Source: Stichopus chloronotus (taxonomy: Eukaryota > Echinodermata > Holothuroidea > Aspidochirotida > Stichopodidae). Taken from it: DNA of 64,000 bases. The notes below the pieces were generated by a model. That model did no database searches and was not told the origin of the DNA. It was given only the letters and a program-made list of their open reading frames with translations. This document shows, piece by piece, positions 1-11,999 of this stretch (within the stretch, counting starts at the first letter, position 1; every line of letters begins with the position of its first letter). A program made the translations under genes and the position numbers. The stretch is taken from contig CM037837.1 of assembly GCA_021234535.1 (NCBI GenBank), positions 7,104,218 to 7,168,217 of the forward strand, read 5' to 3'.

Positions 1-43
1 AAAGGGACAAATGTTACCCACATATTTTTTAAACTGAACTCAC

Positions 44-157
44 CGTTTTGACAACGGTCTCCGGTAAATCCATTCTGACACTGACATATAAACAATACAC
101 CTAGGTTTATGCAAATACCATTGTCGCCACAAGGGTTACTTGCGCATAAGTCAGGAG
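44..157 (-). CDS. Reeler-EGF gene, exon 5 (EGF-like repeat 2)
   Basis: This is a second 114-bp phase 1-1 exon with the same boundaries (acceptor AAAACTTGCAG, donor AACG then GTGAGT). Its module (CASNPCGDNGIC, CQCQNGFTGDRC) ends with the same 13 residues as repeat 1 (QCQNGFTGDRCQN), and the last bases before the donor are nearly identical in DNA, pointing to a recent exon duplication. The gene continues past the left edge. Confidence 0.88.
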
Positions 158-3100
158 CTGCAAGTTTTAAAAGTAAAAACATGGTTCATTGACTTAATAA
201 TTAATTCAAATGAAAACTCGTCCTTCAGTTTATTTTAGACAATATTCAATAAATCATTATGAGAAATGTTTTCTAAATTGAACTATATGAAAAAAAGTAA
301 AATTTTGCTTTTCTGATAGTACTTGAAGAAATATCTTCTGATCATCAGCAAAACAATATAAATAAAATTAAAAGATTCACTAACCGATGTTTCTAGCTGC
401 AAAAAGGTAACTCACCGTTTTGACAACGGTCTCCTGTAAATCCATTCTGACATTGACACTGAAAAGATCCACCAAAGTTAACGCACACACCATTTTCACC
501 ACAGGGGTTACTTGTGCACGGGTTCGAAGCTGCACAGACGGATGGTGTTGATGTAGGATATAAAAGAAGTATATATGTGCCTGTCTATTCATGTTATACT
601 GTAATCATAATCTGTACTTAGTTCCTCATCATGTGGTTCGAAACTTTAATGCAGTACAAGCTATTAAAACGCTTTCACAATGTCTAGTCCTCCTTAAATG
701 GAATCTTCCATTTCAAGTACGCTCTCCGTTAATACATAAAAAGATAATCCCAGAGTTTCCTCCATTATCTCCACGGGGTTATTTTTGGGAAAGTTTGGGT
801 GAACATTATCTGCTGTTGCCTTATTGCACACAGTCTTAAACATTTTAATGCAAAACAACGTCCAGTTTTTTTTTTTTGTTTTTTTTTTTGCACAGTTTAG
901 GAAGAAAGAGTATATAACACATGCTATTCTTACATAAGTAGTATTGTGTTAATTCAAAATGACTCCCCATCAATAAACAAACGTATATTTTTTACAGCGG
1001 ATGGCAGGGTACAATTTTGAAGTTTTCTGTAAGTTCCTTACTTACGTGGTAATTGCCCTCCCACAGACTCCATGGTAACACCAGATGATAATTGAACCCA
1101 GTACGTTGAAAAATCTTCCACAATGGTAACACTGTCACGAGGAAAGGGATACAAACGAGAAACTAAGGGACGGACAGTAACAATAGAAATTCATTACACT
1201 TACGTGCATCATGTGTTGTCAAGAACATCTTCAATGCATATATACCGGTACTAATGATACCGATGGAAAAGGATTAAATTCTCTTCTGAAAGGGTCTAAA
1301 TTTATCTCGCTGAATCTCCAAAATTCGACTCCTAATAACTGACTTAATTTTCCTGATTAATTATTTTGATTTTGTTATTCTTTACTATGATTTTTATCTA
1401 TTGCTCATCTCGAAACTTTTCTTTTTCTTTCTTTGCCATTATCTGATCTCTGCATTAATTCTTACTGGAAAGTGACAGAAAAATCATTAAACCCCATGAA
1501 AAGAATTCAGCTCTGGTTACTGTTAGGACTCCCAGTATTACTTTACCTACTCGGTATAGACATTGGACATTTTATTACGGGATAATCGTGTCGTATGGGA
1601 TGATGTTCACCACTATCGGTAAAACACCGGATTCGGCAAAATTTAAATGTAGACGTTTGCTGATGTTCGACAACGTGAAAATGTATTTGGACGTATTGCC
1701 CCTTGAAGTGTGTTTCCATCGGAAAAGGTAAAAAAAAACATCAATTGAAATTTGTGATGATATTGCAATGGTGATAAAAGCACTCCAGAGCGTGCATCAT
1801 ACATAAAATGATTTAAAATGATGAAATGATTTTTTAAGAGAGAACATATATGACAGCGAAAATATAGGATCGGATATCGGATCGGAAACTGTGATAAAAA
1901 TATCGGCCATCGGATCGGCAGGAAAAAGAAAGACATCGGATAACCCCTAAGTTTATTCACAATTTTTAAGGCTGCATGGGTAGCGTACACATAGTCGGTT
2001 TCGCTCACAGCAACTCCCTGATCTTAATCCTAAAGTTTAGCTTAAAGTGATTGCGTGCGATAGGCAAAAAGTAAAAAAAAAAACATTGAAATTTCCTGTT
2101 TCAGAAGTTGAGTAAGTCTTTTGATTGAACAATTCAAACAATTTGGGAAAATAAACAGGTTTCACGGTGGTAAATTGTGCCATATGATTTTAAATTCTTC
2201 TAACATAAGGACAAAAAGTGTAAAACACGATGTAGTGGTTGAAAGTTTATATTCAAGTCAACCGTGTGCTTTTTTGAACGAGCCAATGAGACAGTATACT
2301 AGTGTTAACCTTTCAATTAGTCCAAACAACTCAGGATCACTGACGCCGCAAATGATGTGATCAGTTTGTAGGTTATTTGTAAATACAGTGCTTCCTTGCA
2401 CCAACTATTAAAATTTGTGATATCGACCAAACTGAGAGTGTTTTGATACACCAGTAAGACCTGTAATATTGCATATTCATTATGTAGGCAACTTCTAGTA
2501 AGAACCGTTACTTTTCAAATATGATTTCTGTTGTTTACTGTTTAATACCAATTTCGTTGCTTTTCAAAGTAGTTCCTGTCATTTTCTTTTATTCAAACAC
2601 CTTATTTCGTCCATGTACAACCGCCAGCGTAATTTTAAAAATAAAGAAAAAGTTAAGATCGAACATAATCTTATCCTTCTGGCTTTTTTCAGGACACATG
2701 CAATCGCTTTAAATTTCTAACACTGACCGGTTTTTCATAAAAATGACACATGCCGCTGCTTGAAATTTCGACTATGATTTTCTTTTCTTTGCGTAAACCT
2801 AATGGGAACTTTAGGTCCCATCACTTACATGAACTGAACTCCTAGAGTAAGATCAGAAGGTGCTCTCCATAGGAATGATGCTTCTGAGCTGGTACCCCTG
2901 ATTCTATGGGTGACAGTATCACCTGGTTGGGCACACTCGATCAGCCTGAATCCATCATTCTCATCTTCTAAGAAGGTCCAGTTTCCGACGATGGTATTGA
3001 CGTCATTCAGAAAGCCATCTCTCACTATTCTAACCTGTAACAGGATACCTCGAATCATACGGGAGGGATCACTGGATGAAATGAAGACTGTGGGGAAAAA

Positions 3101-3493
3101 AAAAACGAATATCAGGAATTAGGTATTTATTAAAGGACACGAGCTGAGAATTTTAGTTATATGACAATTCAAGGATGTTATCATCTCTAACTCAATTTTA
3201 TTCACGGTAGGTAACGCTGGTAGGGTGTAAGTAGGAGAAATTCATCATCATCATTATCATCATCGTCGTCACCATTTCATCGTCACCATTATCTTCATTA
3301 TCACCACCATGATCATCATCATCGTAACTATGACCATCTGATCATCATCATAATAATCATCATCATTGTCATCCTCATCCCAATCGTCGTCATCATTACC
3401 ACCTTCTTCGTCATGATCATCGTCATGGTCACCATGATCACCATTACGATGATGATGATCATCACCATCGTCATCATCAGCAGCTTCATTATT

Positions 3494-3532
<39 letters not shown>

Positions 3533-6500
3533 GTCATCACTGACAATCATGATCATTATTATTATTATCATCATCGCCATCGTTATCATCATCACCATAA
3601 TAGCTATCATTATCATCATCATCATTGATAATCATGATCATTATTATCACCATCACTATCATTATTATCATCATCACCATTACCCTCTTCATTATCATCA
3701 TGACCATTATCAGTGCTGTCATCACAATCATAATTTGACCTACAACTAATTTTGCCAGTATTATCAATTCAATACATCATGAGCAAGTGAGAGATATCAC
3801 AATAAATTGGGCAGCTAAGAAGAAACCCAACAGTTAGACACAAATAAAGATAATTACTGTTTGGCGATTCTTGACTCATGAGTCTCAACTAAACGTAAAA
3901 TACAAACCTTGATATGAAAGGGACGCAACAGTGGCTATTTGACTCATACACATAACATTCTCACATATACGCATTACAATTTGTCACTTGTGTGCAATTA
4001 TCATTTTCAAAGTGACGCCGTAAATGGCAACGTGAAGAACACTCGTTGCATATATCGAGTTGAATGTTCGGTTAGATGTTATGGCCTCTATCTTCAAATA
4101 CATGTCTATATGATAATGTTGTAACATCTTCAACGCAAAGATAAAAACATTAGCGCTATACTTTTGCAAGTGAAAAGTTTTCCAGACGGTGCACAAGTAG
4201 CACCTTCGTGAGGTTATTGTTTAATAAATTTACGATTTATTTACTTTTTTTTTTTATTTAACATGGTAAACGTTCACTGACCTTCAAGTGTGAAACGAAC
4301 TTGACTAAAGTAACACCCTTGGTTATGTTTTCATATCTCTTGAAGGCCGAGCAGCCTTCTCAATGCCATTTTTATGCTTCGCCAAGTTTTATCAATCACT
4401 AGGGGTTGTCATTTTGCTCGAAAACGAAAAAAAATGTCAAAAAGGTAATTGTCAAAACTGTGAGAAAAATTCGAGACAGGTCTATGTTTTGATGTACAAC
4501 GACAAAGTAATGACAGACTTGCGAAACTTACCAGAAATCCAAAACATATTCTTTTCTCATGTAACTCGGCCACACTGAATGGGGTATAGACTAGGTGGTA
4601 ACTATATGTCAACCTATTTGTGGCCACAAACAAAGTCCATTACTTCTAAACTGTCAGAGGTGAGGTACTCGTAACTCATGGTTTTGAGATGCCTTTCACC
4701 AGTGAGTTTATCGCTCTTACAACGGTTTCACTTGTTTGATAGTGAAGCAATGGCATAGAAGAGGAATGGGGGGGGGGGGGAGGGGAACAGGTCATCCAAT
4801 TGACTGGAGCAAGGGAAGAATAGAGAAAGAGTTTAAGGCAGAAAAGTTCACGGTAGCATTCCAAAGACTGGATAAATAATACGACCAAAACAGAAGTCAT
4901 CACATTTTAGGAACAAATGCAAGATCGAAATGTGAAATTTCAGAACTAGTAGGGGTGCACCGAATCTTAAGTTTTGGGTCAGGTTGGACCAGATTTAGCC
5001 GGTTCTTATCTGAAATCCGACCGGACCTGATTTTCACACTGCTGTTAGAGAATATTAGAATTGTACAAGCTATTTATGTTTCAAAATGCAACATCCGATA
5101 TGGGAAGGGCCTAGAGACAATTATGCTTCAATTTCTGTACAAATAACTTTTATATCACCACTAACTTTTGAACCTTTAATTGATCACTGCTGTTGTGTGC
5201 TACGGTTCTCGATATCCCTATTCTTAGTGCAATTAAATGGAATCTTGAGGGGAAAATGTTATAAAGTTTGCAGCCATTCTATGAAATAGGTTAGGTTATT
5301 TCAAAACTATCTTTGCTAGTCTTTGCTGAAGTGAATCCCCCATGCATATGGCTGCCTTTTACCCTTTTTGTAGATATCTTTCAAAAGCAGGGATTTACAG
5401 TGGTGCACTATTTTGACGTGGTTTAGTTGAGTCTCTTGATGCCAGCGCAGGGCATGGCTATGGGGCGCCTCTCCGTTGTTAAATCACTGCCGCTATGTTT
5501 CCATTATATTCCTCTTTACTCATACTAACAAGTTATAGATAAGCTGTCAACATATTAAATTAAGTTTATTTTACACTGTTATAGTTCAACATTTCCTTTC
5601 ATGTCTTCCATTTAATTTTTTGAGAGGTGCTTTTATACTTTGTACAGTGGCGGCACCAGGATTTTAAAAGTGGGGGGCAAATGAAGGGCAAAAGAAGATG
5701 TTGGGGAGGGGGTCAAAAATTGTCGAAATATCGCCATAGCGCCATATCAAGCGCGGAGCGCGAGACTTACCGGGTGGGGTCCAGGGGCTCGCCGTAGGAC
5801 CCTGGTGGGGTCCAGGGACAAAGCCCCGATGGGGGTCCAGGGGGCGAAGGCCCTGGAAGCTCTGAGGTTTTAGCAACTCTCTTGGTAAAAAATTAAGTCT
5901 CAGGATAGGTGTATGTTGGTCCATAATGCATCATCCAAAGCAAAGATTCCAAATGATTTAATGCATTCTAGGCGTATTTGATTATTACTCTTCTTAGCTG
6001 ACAACATGAAAAGTTGGAAGGCGACAATATGTTTAAAAGCTACTAATTAGCAATCTCTTGACACTTTTTTACACTTTTCTTAAAACAGAAAGGTGAATGC
6101 AATATGTACAGTATATTAAGAGGGAATAGATATATACATATGTATCTGTTACACTTTAAGTTTATATATCGAGCATACCAGGTGGTACATAATGTATTAC
6201 AGGGATGTGTTCACACCTACAGCAAGTATGTGACTTGCATAGTTTTACAGAGAGCTCTCAGGCTGGTTTTAATTACTTTGAAAAGTTTGGGAATTATTCA
6301 GACGGGGAGGAAAATTATTTGTGAATTATTTTGCCTTGAAAACTCCTGAAAGGACACTATACTTCAGGAGCTGAGTGGGGGGAAACTGGGGGGCAAAGGC
6401 CCTCACGGGGGAATGCCCCCCATGCCCCCTTTGTTGCCGCCCCTGACTTTGTATCAACATTCTCTGGTCACACAATTGTAACAAGAAGTGGGAATAAAAT

Positions 6501-7202
6501 TCCACCGGATCTTGAAAAATATCCGGCAGGAACCCCGAAAAGGATTATAGTTCACTGTTCGGATAGATAGTCCTGCGGGACCTGATATCCGGTGCATCCC
6601 TTCGAACTAGTAAAAGTTGTGCCCCAATGCCTCTCCTCTCCCCCCCCCCCCCCCCCCTCGTCTGTAGTTCAGTCCTAGTAGAGTTGAACAACACGACATC
6701 GTCAAATTTCATATGATATTTTTAAAGGCATAATACACTCTTAACACTATTTCACCCATTTTGTTTTCTTCTTTTTATATCATCCCCAACATACATCCTC
6801 TGAAGGAAAATAATAACCGTGACAATGATCACTGAATTTTTGGAGTTAATGGCTTTTTTAGTAATTATTCTAATTCAATTTACTTCTAAAAGATGTAATT
6901 ATCCGTGCAACGAATTGAGACAAGAAAAAGAAGAAAAAAATTGGATGAAAAACATGAAAATAGCAGCAAAAGTGAATTCCAAAATAAAGGTAAGTTATAC
7001 ACTCACTTGAACTTTGTTCACCGGGAAAGTAGTTAGATGCATGAGAAAGCCGAAAGGGGGAGGTAGAGTGGTCCTGGGGGACTGCCCCTATGTGTCCTGG
7101 AATCATTGAACCACACGCAGAAAGTGGTGCTCCAGATGGGAGAGTCTCTCCTCCGACGAAAAACAGTAACAAACAATAAATGGTGACGAAAATGGTATCC
7201 AT
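44..7202 (-). CDS. Secreted Reeler-domain protein with tandem EGF-like repeats (3' end off window)
   Basis: The gene is assembled from five minus-strand exons: 7202-7007, 3087-2829, 1131-1046, 529-416 and 157-44. All joins keep frame (196, 259, 86, 114 and 114 nt), giving 256 visible residues. The protein opens with a hydrophobic signal peptide (MDTIFVTIYCLLLFFVGG). A Reeler domain follows: the N-terminal signature PSGAPLSACGSM, the central RGILLQVR strand, ECAQPGDTVTHR with its conserved Cys and His, FLWRAPSD, and the closing VTIVEDFSTYWV strand. Two six-cysteine EGF-like modules come next, and the frame remains open at the left edge, so more modules probably follow. Reeler domains are extracellular and occur in reelin, F-spondin, FRRS1 and invertebrate defence proteins; EGF modules mediate protein contacts. 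I infer a secreted or surface adhesion or immune-type protein. An in-frame Met at 7232 is possible, but the Met at 7202 directly precedes the hydrophobic core. Not a recognised named orthologue. Confidence 0.85.
416..529 (-). CDS. Reeler-EGF gene, exon 4 (EGF-like repeat 1)
   Basis: This is a symmetric 114-bp phase 1-1 exon between the acceptor CATCCGTCTGTGCAG and the donor AACG then GTGAGT. It encodes one EGF-like module with six cysteines (CTSNPCGENGVC, then CQCQNGFTGDRC). No clear calcium-binding consensus precedes the first Cys. Confidence 0.88.
1046..1131 (-). CDS. Reeler-EGF gene, exon 3 (end of Reeler domain)
   Basis: The acceptor CTTTCCTCGTGACAG at 1132 was chosen over the AG 36 bases upstream, because only this one keeps the frame of exon 2 and yields the canonical Reeler ending QFIVTIVEDFSTYWVQL. 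The donor is CCAC then GTAAGTAA. The exon is 86 bp and ends with one spare base, the phase of the EGF exons that follow. Confidence 0.78.
1860..1945. repeat. hAT-like terminal-type sequence (ATCGGATCGG-rich)
   Basis: This intronic stretch is built from repeated ATCGGATCGG/ATATCGG words in both orientations. Such words are common near the ends of hAT-superfamily elements. No clean ends or target duplication were found, so the class is tentative. Confidence 0.35.
2829..3087 (-). CDS. Reeler-EGF gene, exon 2 (central Reeler domain)
   Basis: The acceptor is TTTTTCCCCACAG and the donor is AT then GTAAGTGA. The exon continues directly from exon 1 (FPGEQS then SIFISSSDPSRMIRG) with matching phase. 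It carries the GILLQVR strand, a Cys (IECAQPGD), the TVTHR motif and FLWRAPSD, all in Reeler order and spacing. Confidence 0.85.
3243..3735. repeat. ATC-rich microsatellite, about 490 bp
   Basis: Nearly the whole stretch is TCA/ATC trinucleotides with substitutions. The longest almost pure run is about 3497-3530. It lies in the first intron of the Reeler-EGF gene. It creates long open frames of Ile/His, Asp or Met on both strands; these are artefacts of the repeat and not genes. Confidence 0.95.
4951..6603. mobile_element. Non-autonomous hAT-like element, interrupted by a second element
   Basis: The left end reads AGGGGTGCACCGAAT. The right end, on the other strand, reads GAAGGGATGCACCGGAT, so the ends are inverted relatives of the AGGGATGCACCGAT type known from hAT elements. 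The 8-bp sequence GAACTAGT flanks the element at 4943-4950 and again at 6604-6611, the target-duplication length expected for hAT. The inside has no transposase frame. Positions 5645-6445 are a later insertion; without it and its duplicated 8 bp the element is about 844 bp. It sits in the first intron of the Reeler-EGF gene. Confidence 0.75.
5645..6445. mobile_element. Non-autonomous hAT-like element (801 bp) nested in the element at 4951-6603
   Basis: The left end is CAGTGGCGGCACCA and the right end read on the minus strand is CAGGGGCGGCAACA, matching at 12 of 14 positions. An exact 8-bp target duplication, ACTTTGTA, lies at 5637-5644 and 6446-6453. The subterminal regions are rich in GGGGTCCAGGG and GGGGGCAAA words. 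There is no transposase coding capacity, so this is a non-autonomous copy. Related fragments occur at 22954-23358, 9220-9320 and 38180-38285. Confidence 0.85.
7007..7202 (-). CDS. Reeler-EGF gene, coding exon 1 (signal peptide and start of Reeler domain)
   Basis: This exon runs from the Met at 7202 to a donor at 7006/7005 (CAA then GTGAGT). It encodes 65 codons plus one base: a signal peptide, then LPSGAPLSACGSMIPGHI and SNYFPGEQS, typical of the first half of a Reeler domain. A sequence resembling a splice acceptor (TTACCTCCCAG) lies just 5' of the Met, so an upstream untranslated exon is possible. Confidence 0.82.
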
Positions 7203-8289
7203 TCTTAAACTTTCTCTGGGAGGTAACACCAATATATTTTCTGTGATTTTTGAAGTTGCTATTGATTGATTTTGTCGGTTCGATCTTTGTTCGTCTGTTA
7301 AAAACGTGTTTCCCTCTCAAATGAGCGTTTAGAAGTTTCCCTCCCAATAACGAACAACCCTGTATTTTAGTACTCCATGTTGTTTTACGAGGAAAATTAT
7401 TAGCTTTAGTTGGCTGAACAATAATTAGCGGGTCGTAAGTGTACCTTCAAAATCTATGGAATCCTGTAATCACCATTCATTGAGTTGGTTTCGCTTACGT
7501 ACGTTGTGTCAAGTTTGAAAGAAAACATTGCATATCAGTACTTCAATTAGCCTCCTTATAGTCATGTATCTGTTCTTCATTTACTGAAAATGTGAAACTG
7601 TCGTATTTTTTTTTACTAGCAGGGCCAGAGGTTACTTGTGTTTGATACCTTACGATGAAAGTGTCTGGCCCCATTTTGCAATGAGTGATATATTGATAGC
7701 TACTTACTCTATCACTTGTTGCTTCATTTGTGTGTCCGATGTTCTTAGTGTGATAATTTTACAATCCACATGTAAAGAATACTTAACAGGTGTGGCAAAA
7801 TATCACAAATTTTGTGAACCGACTCAATTAGCCCCTTTCCTTGATCGGGTGATAGGTAAGGACCTTGAAGTACCTCTATTGAGCGTATATATTTCATTCG
7901 CCTGCTTTGTGTTCGTTGTTTTATTCTCTTCATTTTTCTATTTTTGTTGTTGTTGTATATTCTGATAATATGTAAGCTGTCCTTAGGGGCGACTGGACAT
8001 AAAGGAGCCTAAACGAGAAGTGTGATACAATGTGATAGGGAAATTCAGTATATGCCTCTACTGCAGTGGCACACCCAAATTTTTTGGACTAAGAGACGAC
8101 TTAGAATTGCGAGAAGACTGTGAAAGCGGAACTCCACATCAGTTGGCGTAGAGTGCACCAGAAAATTGTACATGATAAAAAGACCTTCGCCCTTCCCAGA
8201 CTCATCAAGTAATTAAGCTCCAGGAAATGTTACGTATTTTCATGGATGGAAAACCCTCCTTATATCATTGGAAGTTTTTCGCTACACAT

Positions 8290-8480
8290 TATATAGTTTA
8301 GGAGAATTTTGTTCATTTCCTGATGGATACTGAAATACTTGCTTGAATTCTCGACTGAATGTGGGCAATACCATCATCATTCTCAGGACGCAAAGGGCGC
8401 TAAAATTACTCAAGCTTGCCTTGTCCTTCACCTTCACCTTCCTTTTCATTTTTTCTTTCTTTCTTTGTCTTCGTATATAT
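8290..8480 (-). repeat. Interspersed repeat, copy A
   Basis: Read on the minus strand, this block aligns with 38730-38930 on the plus strand. Shared features are an AAAGAAAGA-rich start, the word AGCGCCCT, a TGATGG/TGATGATGG segment and GCAAGTA at matching spacing. Both copies are diverged, and translations of both happen to read NFSALC followed by similar residues. The family is not recognised. Confidence 0.5.
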
Positions 8481-9219
8481 ATTTGTTTGCCCAAGTTTTT
8501 CTTTAGTTTTTGGTCTGCGCATGCAGCTGCACCCCATTTTTTCTGTTACTGCAAAGATGTACTGCTAGCGACCACACTACCAGTCTCTTGGTACCTTAGC
8601 CAAGAGACTACGCCAATTACTTCTGCAAACCGTCCTAAATTTCGACCCTTCTCTCAACATGGGATTTGATACTGAAAGTAGGGGGACATCTGGGGTAACC
8701 TTTTTTCCTAAAATTAGTGTAAGACATGGCGTAAGTCGGTGGGACGAAAACAATACTGGGGAGGGTGAGTGCTGGCACTATAAGCGGATCGCCACATCGG
8801 TTGGCCCGCAGCATACAAGAAAACTTTGGGCATTGCGAACCTCCCCAGATGTCCGGAAACGGCACTTTCTGTTCTATGATGAATGTTATCCAGCCTTTAA
8901 ATAGGGATCTTATGTCTGCAATTTCTGAGTCATGAGCAAATTTCATCCATGACAAAAAAATAAAATAAATCAGATGGCTTGAGATAATACGTCATATTTA
9001 AAGTCATATAATTGAATTATGCAGCCTGTTTATCTTTTGAGCACTTGGCAAATGTTGCAGCTGAACATACTCCCTCACCCCCCCCCCCCCCCCTCCCATC
9101 AGTAATGGAAAACCTTGCTCAATTTTTAACGAATACGATTGAAAACTCTTTTGGTTTCCCGCTAGCGTTCATGCACCCTATAACGGGCACCCGAAGCGTG
9201 TGAGCAAATCTATGTGCTC

Positions 9220-9320
9220 CTCCTTAGGACCCCGACTGGGGCCAGTTGTGGAACCTCTAACAGGGGTCCAAGGGCCAAGCCCCTGGAATATTTGCGGTTC
9301 CTTGCTATCAAAATGGTAAA
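9220..9320. repeat. Fragment related to the hAT-like element at 5645-6445
   Basis: It contains AGGACCCCGACTGGGG, GGGGTCCAAGGGCCAAG and CCCCTGGAA in an order that resembles 5770-5870 of the intact element. No ends or target duplication are visible. This is a similarity judged by eye. Confidence 0.4.
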
Positions 9321-11999
9321 CAGGTGCAGCTGCGTAGGTACAATAAGACTAACTCCAATGTTTGTCCTCCATTTACATTCGTTACAAAAATGGAAAATAT
9401 TTTAAAAGTTGTGCAGTAATGACTTCATTAAGGTTGTATACTTACTCTACATTGACTTGCGCAGCGTATCGAAAAAAAAGTTGATAGAAATACCTCTCAG
9501 ATAGCAGGAAATGACACTTCTCAGTCTCTCTGGCCTTGTTAATTTCTGCTGCATTATGTGTATTTCGTAGAACATGAGTTAAAACATCTACACTTCCATT
9601 AAGAGTAATGTGTACTGCTGCTATATTTTCATTTGGGTTACAAAAAAGCGACAAATGTGTTAGTGTTCCCTCTCCTCAAAAAAGAGGAGGGGACATGTCC
9701 CCCCTCCCCATCGAAACCTATGTCTCTCAGATTGCACATTAATTATAAAAATACCTCTTTCTTACAATGACTGTAAAATAACACTACCAGGTCAGAGGGT
9801 CGTAACCTAGACCCGACCTATTTGCAGCAGGACACTAACGAAAGGGAGTCCAAAAGGGAATGTTAATGACCATCATCTGGAGCCTGTCTCCCCCCCCCCG
9901 CCCTGTGTTGACCTATATTTTCAAACAAGGAGTTTGACCTGACCTGACTGACCCCAGAGGCAGAAGGTGATTGATACCGGCACAGGTAGCATACTTACTG
10001 TAAATAGAAACAAAATATGGTCAAATATTTATGAATTAACTAAACTGTGTCTATTTTGAGAATTGAATGCTACCCATTCAGAACGCAGCGTGCTATACAT
10101 AATGAAAACATAAATGAATGGCAGTATAGCCCCCTTTGTCCATCAGAATGATGATCAAGTAGATCGGTACTGACCACCATAGAACTTAATAATATGAAAA
10201 AACCCTCAATTTTGTAACATATAATTTGTAGGAAAACTATCGCTTTGCGCAATGTAATAATTTATGACCCATATGGCCCATTCTGAAGTTGGATCCACAA
10301 ATGTTGAACACTGCAAAGGGTTCCAATACTACAATGCTAATTTGACAAACCTTCACCTTGTTAAGCAAAATATGCGGAAAACAACTACATACCATACAAT
10401 CTGTAGGAGAGGAGGCTTTTAGCATGATTTCATAAAATGGTCCATATGGACCCCAAAATCTGTAACACCCCAAAGGAACCACCACCACAATACACTCATA
10501 TATCAAGTATTAAGTTAGTCAAAGCTTTATCATTTTAAATAACCTGTTAACAAGGTTTTCAAAGTTTTGCCCCCCCCCCCCTTATTTCCCCAGATGACCA
10601 CTTTCTCTATATTGCAGACCTACATCAAAAGTTTGACTTTCATCCGACTTTCCCTATTGATTTGGAGCGTACCGACGCAAGTGTTACTGACACACCCTTA
10701 CATACACACGCATACACACACCCAAACCTGACTGCTGAAGTAAGGAACCAAAAAGTTCAGGCATGCCTAAAACGTTAGGAACACGGAGTCCTCCATATTG
10801 TGATAAGATCATGTCTGGAGAAGACCTTTTCTACATGATAGAACATGACGTAATAGCCAGATATACCATAAAAATGGTTAGAGTAGGTATCTCTCGTGAA
10901 GAGATACACATGTACGATAAAATGTGAGGATTGCCTGTTAGGAATGGGGACCCTTGTGCATATCCATGGCTTCCAATACACTAGACTAGATTCGAGTGAC
11001 TTGACAGATCTTCCATTGTCCATTGATAAAGCATCGTGTGTGGCAGAAATGGCTGTTCTGTCCTTTATATAAAACGATTACCAAACAAAGTTTTAGCAAA
11101 GCGAAAATGAAGACACAACATGGGGAGAAGTTCCTGTTCAATGATGTAATGCAATGACTGTAACCCAACGGTGTCGAACATGTGCTGCCGTGGTCGAGCA
11201 AAACATTAAACTCAGTAAATTGGAAATGCAACAAATACTTCATTTGTTAAACAAAACGACAAAAGTAATAAAATGCCAAAGATCATATCTCATATTTCAA
11301 ATATTCGAACATTTAAAAGGACAAAACTAGAATTACATTCCTATTTTTTAAAGTCACATATATCTTCACTTGACCATATGAAGTGGTAATTAAGTCAAAA
11401 GGATGAACCCATTCTCTCCCCGGCCTGTACGATGATGCAGCGCTGGACACAGAAGCCCTCGGCACTCGGCTGAGAGTTGATAATGCCAGCCTGCAATTCT
11501 CACAATACCCTCTCCAAATTCCATAAACATTCAAGCAGAATCTACAGCAATTTCGTTGTGACCCTAAGTGGCTCCATATATTTCGCTACTCATTGAGAAT
11601 TCTTGGCACTGCCCTCTTACCTAACTTCCCCCCCCCCCGTTCACTCTCCCCCCCCCCCCCCCCCCACCACTTTCCTTCTAGATTCCTAAAAAGTAAGAAA
11701 ATCAACATCTCAACTTTAATGATAATCCCTGCACACTGGTAAAGCATTGTAAGCAATCTCTTGGCCCGACTATGATGTATCTCTGCTATGTGCCTGCATA
11801 CGAAAATAGCTGAAAAAATATAACGAGGTCAGGTACGTTTTTGATCAAATGGCTTTTAGAATTTCAGTTAAAAAAAAAACAAAAATAGTGGCATTAAAGT
11901 GACACTTTTAATTGTTTTACTGGCTCGCACAAGTTTGCTTGAAGAATTTGCAGCTTATTTGATGGAGAATTTATCATAGGAACATTTTGTTTTAAGCGA

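Noticed and set aside
1095..1167. Alternative longer exon 3 of the Reeler gene using the acceptor at 1168
   Set aside because: That acceptor puts exon 2 into a frame with an early stop and breaks the conserved Reeler ending.
3269..3767. Long open frames of Asp, Met, Ile or His on both strands
   Set aside because: They are produced by the ATC microsatellite and have no splice context or complexity of real exons.
8060..8830. Weak direct similarity between 8111-8157 and 8779-8825
   Set aside because: Too diverged and short to call a repeat with confidence by eye.
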